Shown piece after piece: positions 46,834 through 56,024 of a DNA stretch of 64,000 bases. The stretch's first letter is position 1. The number at the start of each line of letters is the position of its first letter. The position numbers and the translations under genes are program-made. This DNA comes from Sphingobacterium multivorum. GTDB lineage: Bacteria > Bacteroidota > Bacteroidia > Sphingobacteriales > Sphingobacteriaceae. The stretch spans positions 1,116,001-1,180,000 of the forward strand of contig NZ_UAUU01000009.1 of the NCBI RefSeq assembly GCF_900457465.1. Reading direction: 5' to 3'. The notes beneath the pieces are model-generated. The model saw only the letters and a list, made by a program, of their open reading frames with translations. It searched no databases and was not told where the DNA came from.

Positions 46834-47964
46834 CTAAATTAGTGCTTTATTTAATTTTTTTCGTTCTATCTGATTAAAAATATAGTGGAACGCGATCCAT
46901 AAAAGCACGTCAAAGAAAATAATGACATTGTTACTGATATATTGTACACCAATGATATTAAAAAAACAGAAAAACAACGCGAGTGCCAAGATTGAAAGCA
47001 GCGTAGCCCGATGGGATAACCCTGTTCGTAAAAATTTATGGTGCAAATGGTTGCGGTCGGGTCTGAATAGTGGCTTTTTTGAATAGATACGAATAGCCAT
47101 GACGCGTGCAACATCTAAAATAGGGACGATAAGTATTGAAAATGCGACAACAATGGCCCCTTCTGAAAAAGGCTTAATTGCTGAATTATTCATCGCAAAA
47201 CTGATCGCCAAAAAGGCAACGGTAAAACCGAGTGTGAGGCTGCCTGTGTCGCCCATAAATATACGTCGCTTGCGTTTATATGTTCCAAATACATTGTAAT
47301 AGAAAAATGGTACAAGTACACCTACGGAGATCGATGCAAATAGTGCATGTAGCCAAGAGCCGTAGTAAATAAATAAGGTACCCAGTACAATGCAGCAAAC
47401 CATGACAAGCCCCGAACATAATCCGTCGATGCCATCAATCAGATTAATCGCATTAATAACCAAGACAACGGCAAAAATGGTCAGCGGTGCGCCAATCCAC
47501 ATGGGTAAAGGCCCCTGAATAAAAAAGACACCGTACAAATCGTTGATCCAAAGACCAGATAGTGGGAATAAGGAGCCTACGAAAATTTGTACGACCAGCT
47601 TCCAACGGGCCAATACGCCTACAAGATCGTCTGCGATACCCACAATAAAAAGCATTAACAGCCCACATAACAGTACATAAAACATGGGGAAAAGCTCCCA
47701 GCTTTTGATCTGAAAATCGACAAGACGCAATTTGTATACGATTACAAGTGTCAAAGCTAGCGTAAACACCTGTATAGGGGCGAAGGCCACGCCGCCGAGT
47801 CTCGGTATACTGCGCTGGTGTAATTTGCGGGAATTAATAGGGTCGAATAATTTCTTTTTGTAGGTGATAAATATGATAAAGGGAATTACAAAATTGCTAA
47901 ATAGCATGGCAAAAAAGGACGGCACAAATACAATAAGTAGCTTAATAAAATAATCGAATTCCAT
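46834..47964 (-). CDS. wecA: WecA/MraY-family undecaprenyl-phosphate sugar-1-P transferase
   Basis: 376 residues, about eleven hydrophobic helices. Family motifs: KKLFDPINSRKLHQRSIPR (nucleotide-sugar loop), GIADDLVG, VINAINLIDGIDGLCSGLV, FMGDTGSLTLGF and DRNHLHHKFLRTGLSH. It transfers a HexNAc-1-phosphate to undecaprenyl phosphate, the first committed step of the locus. First gene of the long minus-strand operon; the 175 bp upstream should hold the main promoter. Confidence 0.93.
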   Translation of the reverse strand: MEFDYFIKLLIVFVPSFFAMLFSNFVIPFIIFITYKKKLFDPINSRKLHQRSIPRLGGVAFAPIQVFTLALTLVIVYKLRLVDFQIKSWELFPMFYVLLCGLLMLFIVGIADDLVGVLARWKLVVQIFVGSLFPLSGLWINDLYGVFFIQGPLPMWIGAPLTIFAVVLVINAINLIDGIDGLCSGLVMVCCIVLGTLFIYYGSWLHALFASISVGVLVPFFYYNVFGTYKRKRRIFMGDTGSLTLGFTVAFLAISFAMNNSAIKPFSEGAIVVAFSILIVPILDVARVMAIRIYSKKPLFRPDRNHLHHKFLRTGLSHRATLLSILALALFFCFFNIIGVQYISNNVIIFFDVLLWIAFHYIFNQIERKKLNKALI

Positions 47965-48139
47965 TTAATTTGAGTTTGTAAGTTGACTTTTCATCGCCCT
48001 ATTTTAACAATAGGCCGATTGATTTGTTTTTAGTTCTAATGAAATATGGCTAGTATTTATTAAATCTCATATTGATATGCAAATATAATGTATGCAATCG
48101 TTTGAGTAAAGATATAAAAATATATTTGTAGTGTCATAG

Positions 48140-49042
48140 CTACATTTTTTCTAAAATTTGTAAAACAAGCTGATAGTCGGGATCTTTTAATAAGATTTTA
48201 CCCGCTTTGTCCAGTAAATAGATGGTAGGATACGCGTGCAGGCTATAGTATTGTTTTTTTATCAATATATCCTCGTGATCAAAACCATTGGTCCAGTTGG
48301 AGGGGATAAAGCGTTGATATTCCTTCCACAGTTTTTTATCCCCTAGGGGGTCAATTGCAATAACATTTAAATGCTTGGAAGAAATCAGCTTGTTGAGTAG
48401 CTCCGATGAATTGAGCTGATTGAGAATTTCTTTACAGTGTGGACATGTCGGATCATAAAAAAGCAGCATGTTTACGTTGCCTCCTTTGTCGGATAATCGC
48501 TCGATTTGGCCTTGAGAAGTAAGGTAACTAAAATCTGTTATTTGCATGCCGACTTGATTTTTCTTGATCATTTCCAATTGTAACTTATAGCGTATCCGAT
48601 CCGTGTCTGAACTTGCTTTGGACTGAGATAAATAGGAAAGGACGTACTCGTAGTATTGGTCGTTGCGTACTGGGGAATTGGGGTCTGCCAAGTAGTGTTC
48701 ATATTGACCTTTAAAGAACTCAAATACTTTTTGATTCGGCTCGGCTTGCTTTAGCATCGATTCAATGCCGTCTTTTACTTCGTTTAAGGGGTGTTTGGGA
48801 AGCTGGGCAAGAAAATTTACAAATCGTTGTTCAGCAATATTGGGGTTTTTAATGGCTATGGTGTCTGTGAAAGGATAGTCGTTCCAGTATGAATTGAGAT
48901 TAGTGTTGTTTGTCTGAAATTCTGTTGAGTTTGCTGGTTTATCATGCTCTCTTTGTTTGGCACCTTTTCGATGGCATCCAGCTAGTGTAAGCAATAAGAG
49001 GAGCTGTGTTATTATAGTACTGTATTTCTTGAAAGAAGTCAT
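48140..49042 (-). CDS. Thioredoxin-like lipoprotein (DUF5106/TlpA type)
   Basis: 300 residues. Lipoprotein signal LLLLLTLAGC, a helical region (~40-170), then a thioredoxin fold with LLFYDPTCPHCKEILNQL (CPHC active site near 212), LNVIAIDPLGDKKLW and YSLHAYPTIYLLDKAGKIL (cis-Pro). Probably a periplasmic disulfide reductase. It lies between the WecA gene and the divergent second peptide gene; a role in folding the surface lipoprotein nearby is possible but not shown. Confidence 0.85.
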   Translation of the reverse strand: MTSFKKYSTIITQLLLLLTLAGCHRKGAKQREHDKPANSTEFQTNNTNLNSYWNDYPFTDTIAIKNPNIAEQRFVNFLAQLPKHPLNEVKDGIESMLKQAEPNQKVFEFFKGQYEHYLADPNSPVRNDQYYEYVLSYLSQSKASSDTDRIRYKLQLEMIKKNQVGMQITDFSYLTSQGQIERLSDKGGNVNMLLFYDPTCPHCKEILNQLNSSELLNKLISSKHLNVIAIDPLGDKKLWKEYQRFIPSNWTNGFDHEDILIKKQYYSLHAYPTIYLLDKAGKILLKDPDYQLVLQILEKM

Positions 49043-49606
49043 TTCTATATCTGTATTACTAATATGCTACTATCGGTATCCGCATTTGTTATAGACGAAT
49101 ATAAGGAATTGTTGGGTAAAAACTGTGTCTTATACTGTATTAAATATTTTTTAAATAAAAAATGTAACTTTTTTTTATGATTTATACTTTTAGGTAGTTG
49201 CATATGAAATTTATTTTTACTGTTATTTTTTTTTTGTTTTAAAATGTTCTAATAGTTTAAATATTTTTTTTGAATTTTTGACTTTATTATTCCTTTGCAC
49301 GATTTTGTTTTGGAATTTGGAATCTCTTATTTGCTCTGTGTTGTATTTATAATGTGCTGTATTATTAGTTGTTATGTTGTTTTTTTTTTTATTTCGTTAT
49401 TATCTTATTAGTTATTTGTTTTTGCAACTGATGTGGTAACATGTTTTAAATGTATAGTGATGTTGTTTTGTTAAAAATTATTTTTAATAGTACATTTATT
49501 GTTGTTAAAATGGAATATATTATAACTAAGTATTTAAATGTAAGCCGTAATTGCAAGTTGTTAATAAGTATTGGTGCTCACTAATCCACTTATAAAATGA
49601 AAAAAA
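49043..49606. other. AT-rich divergent intergenic region
   Basis: About 560 bp, extremely T-rich on the plus strand, without a convincing frame. It should hold the promoter of the thioredoxin-like gene leftwards and that of the peptide-lipoprotein pair rightwards. No clear TAnnTTTG box stands out against the background. Confidence 0.6.
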
Positions 49607-49783
49607 ATGAAAAGAGAAAAGTATATCGCCCCCATTTTGGAAATGGAGTTGGTAAATAAAGAAGAAGGTATCGCAGCTGGATCTGCCTTAGTAACAGGTG
49701 GTACTGTGAATGGTCAGTATAATCCCGATATCGAATCCTATGGTGCTGAGTTGCCTGGAGGCTCTTCTTCGGGTGATTTCTAA
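49607..49783 (+). CDS. Small YxxPxL/GIAAGS peptide, putative modified-peptide precursor
   Basis: 58 codons. KYIAPILEMEL, then VNKEEGIAAGSALVTGG, then a Gly/Ser/Tyr-rich tail ending SSSGDF. The upstream ATG at 49597 is in another frame. It matches the peptide at 16212 in YxxPxL and ExGIAAGS and differs completely after that. Both lie just upstream of a fimbrillin-like lipoprotein gene (36 bp here), so the pairing is conserved. No signal peptide or Cys. A leader/core precursor read by the locus PqqD protein is my preferred reading; alternatives are a small intracellular regulator or a chaperone for the lipoprotein. Confidence 0.7.
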   Translation: MKREKYIAPILEMELVNKEEGIAAGSALVTGGTVNGQYNPDIESYGAELPGGSSSGDF

Positions 49784-49818
49784 AACTAATTATAAGTTCA
49801 TTTCAATGTTAATTAATT

Positions 49819-51534
49819 ATGAAGATATTATTTTATAAGGATAATAGCATATTTGCTGTTCTTTTCTTGTTGTTTGTTGTGTGTATGAATATCGGCTGCT
49901 CGAAAGACAAAGACAAGGGCACAGAGTCGGATGGAAAAACAAAGTTGGTTGTAAGTGTGTTGGGAACGGAAGATTCGGGTGGAGGAAATACGGCTAAGGT
50001 GGCTCCGGGAGTGATTGTCGCTGAAAATAAAGTATTACCCACTGAAATTGTGAGTCAATCGGCGGGTTTCGACACTCGTTTTTCAATGGTAACCGAAGAA
50101 ACAAGTGCTGCGCATGTGGTTATGGTAAATGATGGTACTAGCAAAGAATCAACCGCTGTGCGTGCTGCAGCGCTTCCGAGTGATATCGTATATCGCTTGC
50201 TGCTCTATAAAGCATCAGATAACTCTTTTGTAACAAGTATAAATATGACGTCTGGTAATCCATTAAGTATCGTTGTCGACGGTGGTGTTCAATATAAATG
50301 GATTGCATTTTCTTATAATACCTTTAGTGCGGCTGATCTTCCAACGATTGCGAATAACGCTGCCCCTGTTGTTTCTTTGGGTAATAATCGTGATTTTCTC
50401 TATTCGAGTGGTACCATTACCCCTGCTGGTCAACAGACTACGCCGCTTGGGATTGTATTTAAACGTAAAATGGCACGTATAGGGGTAGAAGTGAATACGG
50501 TGGGCATGTTTGCAGACTTGAATCAAGCCACATTAACCAATTCCGGCCAGCTAAAGACAGGAAATATTGATCTGTTGACAGGGAATATTTCTAATACATT
50601 GACAACTGTGACGACGGCCACGGCTTCTGCAACAAATAGTATAGATGGTTACGCATTTAACGATAGGAAGGTTGCTTATTTCTATACAGCAGATCCGACG
50701 ACATTAGCGAATTTAAATGTAACATTGACCAGCCTGATTGTCAATCTGGATGCATACGCTGTTTCGCAAGGTCAACCTACTCGAAGCTTTGGTACCTTGT
50801 CAACGGTGTTTAGTTCGCCGAACTTTACGCCGGTATTGGGGCAGAGTCGAACTTTTAGGATAGATATGTTGGAATCTCCGATAACGACCGTGTCCAATAC
50901 TCCTCTGGGAGGATCGCCAATTACAACACGATGGGCGCGTGCAAATCTGTATTATGCAGGGGATTCAGATCATAATCCCTATCGCTTCCATCACTTAAAT
51001 CAATTGACCCAGGCAGGAAATACATTTTTCTCTGCTGGTGCAACTAGGCCACAGATTTATCAGACATCGGGTTCTGAGGCTGATCCTTGTCTGTTGGTTT
51101 ATCCGGCTGGAGTTTGGCGACAGGCGACACAAAACGATTACGAAGGATTGGTAGGGCGTTTGCTCCTAACTGCCAAAACTCCAACTTACGTTAATGGACA
51201 GTATATTCAGTATACGGCTACTGGGACAGCTGCCCCGTATCCGACAAATAACTTGAGGTTTAATTTAAATGGTTCTGCTGTCGGTTTGTCGCTCGTAGCC
51301 GGATTGATTGATCTGAGTCTGGGTTTTTATGGGCAAAATGCGGAGTATTGGACAAGTACTAAGCTCCTGAATATTCCACCTCTTTTAAATGTGGGGCAAA
51401 TTCATTTTGATGGGTCAAATTCGAGTGCTGGTCTTACAACTGCTCTGCTTGATATCTCTCTGTTGCCGGGCTTAGGTGGAGGGCTGAACGTAGTGAAATC
51501 AAATTTTATGAATGTCCGCTGTGTAAGAAATTAA
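49819..51534 (+). CDS. Fimbrillin-like lipoprotein
   Basis: 571 residues. Lipoprotein signal VLFLLFVVCMNIGC, then a Thr/Ser/Asn-rich beta region with VQYKWIAFSYNTFSAADL and RDFLYSSGTIT, features of Mfa-like fimbrillins. The C-terminal ~210 residues follow the FISUMP style (ITTRWARANLYYAG, SEADPCLLVYPAGVWRQAT, YWTSTKLL) and end VRCVRN. A paralogue of the product at 14519 with the same peptide gene in front. Surface location is expected; fibre assembly is inferred. Confidence 0.82.
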   Translation: MKILFYKDNSIFAVLFLLFVVCMNIGCSKDKDKGTESDGKTKLVVSVLGTEDSGGGNTAKVAPGVIVAENKVLPTEIVSQSAGFDTRFSMVTEETSAAHVVMVNDGTSKESTAVRAAALPSDIVYRLLLYKASDNSFVTSINMTSGNPLSIVVDGGVQYKWIAFSYNTFSAADLPTIANNAAPVVSLGNNRDFLYSSGTITPAGQQTTPLGIVFKRKMARIGVEVNTVGMFADLNQATLTNSGQLKTGNIDLLTGNISNTLTTVTTATASATNSIDGYAFNDRKVAYFYTADPTTLANLNVTLTSLIVNLDAYAVSQGQPTRSFGTLSTVFSSPNFTPVLGQSRTFRIDMLESPITTVSNTPLGGSPITTRWARANLYYAGDSDHNPYRFHHLNQLTQAGNTFFSAGATRPQIYQTSGSEADPCLLVYPAGVWRQATQNDYEGLVGRLLLTAKTPTYVNGQYIQYTATGTAAPYPTNNLRFNLNGSAVGLSLVAGLIDLSLGFYGQNAEYWTSTKLLNIPPLLNVGQIHFDGSNSSAGLTTALLDISLLPGLGGGLNVVKSNFMNVRCVRN

Positions 51535-51566
51535 TATATAGTTAGGTTTGAATAAGTGATTATTAT

Positions 51567-51600
51567 GGGCTGCTGTTGGGGTAATAGCGGCCCTTTTTTA
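51567..51600 (+). terminator. Rho-independent terminator after the lipoprotein gene
   Basis: Stem GGGCTGCT / AGCGGCCC (one G-U pair) with an 11-nt loop, followed by TTTTTTA. Confidence 0.8.
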
Positions 51601-51621
51601 TTTAATGTGTCAAACAGTAAA

Positions 51622-53080
51622 TTATTTATTTAGTAATTTGATCATACCCCGTTCTGGTATATTGTTTTCGTTTGTTGGGATGGTTATCTTCTTGATTTTG
51701 TGTTTTGCCGTTTTTTCGGAAGCTTTAAGTGTTCTGTTTGGAGCGGCATAATCCAGTGCAGTAGCAATCATCGATTCTGTTGGATCGCCAAAATCACTGA
51801 ATCCATAGTCATTTACGCCTATTTTATCTGCGGCAATTCCATTCCAATAGTCGGATATTCCGGCAGAGTTGATCAGCTTAAAGGAGGCTGGCCAAAAAGA
51901 AATTTTATTCAGAATCTTCTTTTCGAAAAAACCTACAGGTTTCCCGTAAGTAGCACTTTGTTCGGCAATTAATTTGACGTTTAGATAGGGACGTAATACG
52001 TTGATCAGTAACTCTGCTGCCGAGGCTGTGTTTTTTGAAACAATAAAATAAACTGATGTTAGCTCGAGGTTGTTTCTTTTGCTGTAGTAGATGTCTTGAA
52101 AGTCTGGGTTGCCATTGTTCTTTTGGGTAGTCAGATACTTGTTTAGATCATACTTGAACATCAGTTTGCCGTCTCCAGCTGAATTGATAATCTTATCGGC
52201 TAAGTAGGCTGCGGCATCCACATAGCCTCCACCATTGTAGCGCAAATCTACAATAAGCGATTTGATATTTTTATTTTCGAAATGGTTAAATGCAGCGTCA
52301 ATTTGTCGCTGATTCAGATTGTTTGATTCAATCTCCTCAAAGGAGCTATAGGCTAAATATCCTACATTGTTGTCCGTAAATTCATAAACCTGCTCTTTGA
52401 GCAGAGGGTCAATTTCATAGCTACGCTGATAGTTTATTGTGACAGATTCTATATTTCCATCTTCGTGTGCTACTTTTAATACGAGATTAGATCCGTTTAG
52501 CGCCTGCAGCCAAAGATTATATACTGCACTGTTTCGGGTGGGGTCGCTGTCCCAGCTTTGAGTGCTTTTATTAAAGCTGACGGGACTTCTGCTGATTGTC
52601 CGTTGATTTCGAGGATAAGGTCTGACCGTCTAAGGCCCGCCACATAGGCTGGTGAGCCTCGCTCTACCATGTATAAAAGTGGATATTTATTTTTACTGTC
52701 AGGAATACCCCAATTCCAATAAAGGATGCCATATCCGCTGTTTGCATCAGCCTTTAATTTTGCAGTGTTACTGCTCTTTGTAGAAATGTCATAAAAGTAA
52801 GAATAGCGATCGTACGGTGTTTTTGATTTTAAAGCATCTAAAACTTCTCGAGGGGAATTATATTGATCTGAAAAAATTGATATATCCGAATAATCTGGGA
52901 TGTAATCGTCGCTCCAATAGGAATATTTATTATAATAATAGTATAAACTATCTTTTAAAAGCTGTTCTTCATTGCGGTTTTTTAAAGGCGGAATATCTTC
53001 CTTTTTTTGCAAGAATAGAAACCTAAAAATAAGGCAAGATAAAGACTTGATTTAATAGTACGATTATATGGTCGGGACAT
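51622..53080 (-). pseudogene. S41-family (tail-specific/CtpA-like) peptidase lipoprotein, two frameshifts
   Basis: From ATG 53080 a lipoprotein signal reads LYLALFLGFYSCKK. An A7 run then shifts the frame; eight As would give CKKKEDIPPLKNRNEEQ. The next frame has the N-terminal helical domain and a PDZ domain (LLYMVERGSPAYVAGLRRSD). Near 52557 an AAA run (four needed) shifts again to WDSDPTRNSAVYNLW. The last frame carries the S41 core: SLIVDLRYNGGGYVDAAAYL, VYFIVSKNTASAAELLINVL (catalytic Ser) and SATYGKPVG (Lys). All domains are present, so one or two base corrections would restore an intact periplasmic protease. Confidence 0.8.
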
Positions 53081-53174
53081 AGTGGGTATTGTATAATCTA
53101 CATAAATACTAAGATAGTAAAAAGAAATCATTTTCTTGGAGCTATAATAACAGATGGACTTGTAGATGTATCAT

Positions 53175-54523
53175 CATATGTGTCCTAAATAAATTTTAGG
53201 ATTGGATTTCTGTGGTACAGGCATAGCTTTTTTCATCATTTCGATATTGACCCCTATTTTTCAATCTGCGAAGATCTTTAGCTGTCCCTTTTTTCCTTTT
53301 ATAGGCGGCCTGAGAAAGGGATCATCTATCCATTGCCAGATGTTTATTTTCACGAAGATATTCATTCTGATGAATGCGACCAGATTGGACAGGTTCCAGT
53401 CATATTTGGCCTTTTTTTGTAAGTATTTTAACAGTAATATGCCAATGAGTGAAGTCCAGATCTGGATCATCACTGCATTTTCAGAAGTCCCTATTAATGT
53501 CGATACTTTTAATCGCTGCTTTAGATGCTTGAAGAAGACTTCGATATGCCAGCGTTGTTTATAGATGTTTGCCACCAAAGAAGCCTTCCACTTCGTATTA
53601 TTGGTCAAAAAGTGGTACTCATTGCCAGTGGTGCTGTCCCAAGAGTGGACTAGGCGTAGCGGCTTGCCGTTGTATTTATTGCAGGCAGCACCGGATAGCT
53701 CAATGAGCTCATCCTTAAGGATCCCCTTTTCCATGAGTGCTTCACTCTGATAGGACTTGATAACCTTGTACTTCATATTAACTTTACTCCTGGTAACGAA
53801 ATAACACCCCCTGCTGTCCAAATCCCCAAGCCAGCTGTAATCCACGTAGCCACGGTCCACTACCACCACGCTTCCCTTGGAAAAACTGTAACTACCGGCC
53901 CGCTGGTCTCATGTACTTTTCCATCGGTAATCTGCATAAAAACAGGTAGGCAGCCATCATAATCCAAGACAGTGTGCAGCTTTAACGGCACCTTTGGTGC
54001 TGCGAAACTTTGCCCAGTCAAATACAGATAGACATAAGGGGATGATGCTTGCATCCATCAGATATACTTTACGCTTTAGCTGACCAAGATCTTTGCGAAA
54101 ATGGGTGTCCTTTTGCCAAAGCCTATCCAAAACAGAATAGTAAAGATCTTTGAAAAGTTCATGGGTACGGTGTGTGTTGATATAGGATATATTAGACTTA
54201 CTTGGAGCTCTTACTACACCTAAGTGGTTCAGATTACCAGTGGTACTGCGTAGGCCGTTACTAATATCACGAACCGAATCTGCCGAGGAAAAATGACAGA
54301 AAAGCATACTGACTAGATGCGTCCAGCTGTTGATCCCTTTCTGATGTTTGTCACTTTTGTGCTTTGAAACCAAATCTTTGAATAATTCGCGGTCGATAAG
54401 AGATAAAATCTGACTAAAAACATTTAAATTTATCATGGCGGTGTGTTATAATTTTGCAATTTAAATATAGCAACTTTGCTATATCCAAACACCGCCACTT
54501 TTTAAACGTTTAGGACGCAAGTG
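53175..54523 (-). mobile_element. IS4-family insertion sequence with target duplication
   Basis: 1349 bp flanked by the 9-bp direct repeat ATGTATCAT (53166-53174 and 54524-54532). The ends are imperfect inverted repeats (CATATGTGTCCTAAA against CACTTGCGTCCTAAA, 12 of 15 identical). It lies between the S41 gene and the OmpA gene and interrupts no recognisable gene. Confidence 0.85.
53261..54436 (-). pseudogene. IS4-family transposase, frameshifted twice
   Basis: N-terminal DUF4372-type domain (FSQILSLIDRELFKDLVSKH, HLVSMLFCHFSSADSVRDI). The DDE core follows: VYLMDASIIPLCLSVFDW, then an extra G near 53990 shifts the frame to LHTVLDYDGCLPVFMQITDG, and a second shift near 53905 leads to KGSVVVVDRGYVDYSWL. 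The C-terminal frame has RWHIEVFFKHLKQRLKV with the catalytic E. All three acidic residues survive, so it decayed recently or contains errors. Confidence 0.88.
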
Positions 54524-54582
54524 ATGTATCATTACAATTTTTTTTTAAAAAAAATTTTTTTCCAATTTAAGAACAATTTCAG

Positions 54583-54590
54583 TACTTTTG
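54583..54590 (+). promoter_or_regulatory. Bacteroidota -7 promoter element upstream of ompA-type gene
   Basis: TACTTTTG matches TAnnTTTG exactly. The T-rich tract ending at 54561 is at about the right distance for a -33 box but is not a clean TTTG. It leaves a leader of about 125 nt before ATG 54721. Confidence 0.5.
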
Positions 54591-54720
54591 CGTTATTGAT
54601 ATTGATAATCAGAATTTTGTAAATTTGATAATGAAAAGTAAATCATATTATTAATCATTATTAATCGTTTTTTATAAAAGTCATATTTTAAAAAAATACT
54701 TATTAACTTAAATCGTCTCT

Positions 54721-55938
54721 ATGACTAAGAAATTTTTTACACTAATTTTCGCGGTGTCTCTTTTTATTGGGGCTAAAGCCCAATCTTTTCAATTGAGAAA
54801 AGATACCACTATTGTGGAAAGTACTGATCGCTATAAATTCGAAACAAATAAATTCTTTGGTAACTGGTTTATCGGTGCCGGTGCCGGTGCTCAAATTTAT
54901 TTTGGAGACCATAATGACGAGATGAAATTTGGTGATAGAATAACACCAGCCTTTAATTTTTATATTGGTAAATGGTTTACGCCTGGTATTGGTGTTCGTG
55001 CGGGGTATACGGGGTTTAAAGTAAAAGGCCTTACTCAAAATGGAAGTCATAGTGATGGTACTCCGTACAGCAAGCTTCCTTGGGAGGGGTATTGGTTGAC
55101 AAACCAGGAATTTAAATACAATCATGTGCATGGTGATGCGATGTTTAATTTGATGAATATCTTTGGAGGTTATAAGCAAAACCGTTTCTACGAATTGATT
55201 CCTTATGCAGGTTTAGGCTGGATGTGGACTAAATCTGATGCTAAAAATCCACAACAACGTGAAGTGAGCGCAAACATAGGGGTTTATAACACATTTCGTC
55301 TAAGCAATTCATTCGGTCTTACATTGGACGTACGTGGTGCGATGGTGAATGATAGATTTGATGGTGAAGAGGGAGAGAGACGTAATGAAGGGCCTTTGTC
55401 TGCTACATTGGGATTGGTTTATAAATTCAAACAGAATAGCTGGAAAAAATCTGAAACCGTTACTATCGGATACGATGAGGCTCAACTTAGATCACTTGTG
55501 GATCGTGTGAATGCTTTGGCTTCGGATAATGCAGCATTGAAAACTCAATTGGCAAATGCTAAAACGGAAGTTATCACTGATATCAAAGTTGAAAATAGAG
55601 TGATCGCTGCGCCTGTATTACTTACCTTCCCAATTAATAAGAGCACGGTAAGCAACGAGGCTCGTGTGAACTTAGGATTTTTAGCTAAAGTGATCAAGCA
55701 AACAAATGCAAATGTTGTTTATACGATTACAGGTTATGCAGATAGTGGTACAGGTTCTCCGAAAACTAATGAGCGTTTGAGTAAAGAACGTGCAGAGGCA
55801 ATCTATAATGTATTGGTGAAAGAATTTAATGTGAACCCTTCTCAACTAAGAACAATATACAAAGGTGGTGTGGATAATATGTACTACGATGATCCTCGAT
55901 TAAGTCGTGCTGTAATTACCATAGCGGAAGGCTTGTAA
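54721..55938 (+). CDS. OmpA-family outer membrane protein
   Basis: 405 residues. Signal peptide ending GAKAQ, then an eight-strand-like beta domain (~20-245: FGNWFIGAGAGAQIYFGDHN, ANIGVYNTFRLSNSFGLTLD). A short coiled coil follows (LRSLVDRVNALASDNAALKT), then the peptidoglycan-binding OmpA domain (VNLGFLAKVIKQTNANVVYT, GYADSGTGSPKTNERLSKER). It anchors the outer membrane to the wall. A strong promoter element and terminator bracket it, so it is a monocistronic, probably abundant protein. Confidence 0.93.
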   Translation: MTKKFFTLIFAVSLFIGAKAQSFQLRKDTTIVESTDRYKFETNKFFGNWFIGAGAGAQIYFGDHNDEMKFGDRITPAFNFYIGKWFTPGIGVRAGYTGFKVKGLTQNGSHSDGTPYSKLPWEGYWLTNQEFKYNHVHGDAMFNLMNIFGGYKQNRFYELIPYAGLGWMWTKSDAKNPQQREVSANIGVYNTFRLSNSFGLTLDVRGAMVNDRFDGEEGERRNEGPLSATLGLVYKFKQNSWKKSETVTIGYDEAQLRSLVDRVNALASDNAALKTQLANAKTEVITDIKVENRVIAAPVLLTFPINKSTVSNEARVNLGFLAKVIKQTNANVVYTITGYADSGTGSPKTNERLSKERAEAIYNVLVKEFNVNPSQLRTIYKGGVDNMYYDDPRLSRAVITIAEGL

Positions 55939-55958
55939 AATCCTTTTAACAGATCTAT

Positions 55959-55991
55959 AAAATCTCCTCAATAGCAATTGTAGGAGATTTT
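55959..55991 (+). terminator. Rho-independent terminator after ompA-type gene
   Basis: Stem AAAATCTCCTCAAT / ATTG-t-AGGAGATTTT with an AGCA loop and one bulged T, followed by a T run. It ends 33 bp before the next gene on the same strand. Confidence 0.88.
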
Positions 55992-56024
55992 TTTATTTCA
56001 ATACTTCCGCTATTTTTGTAGCCA

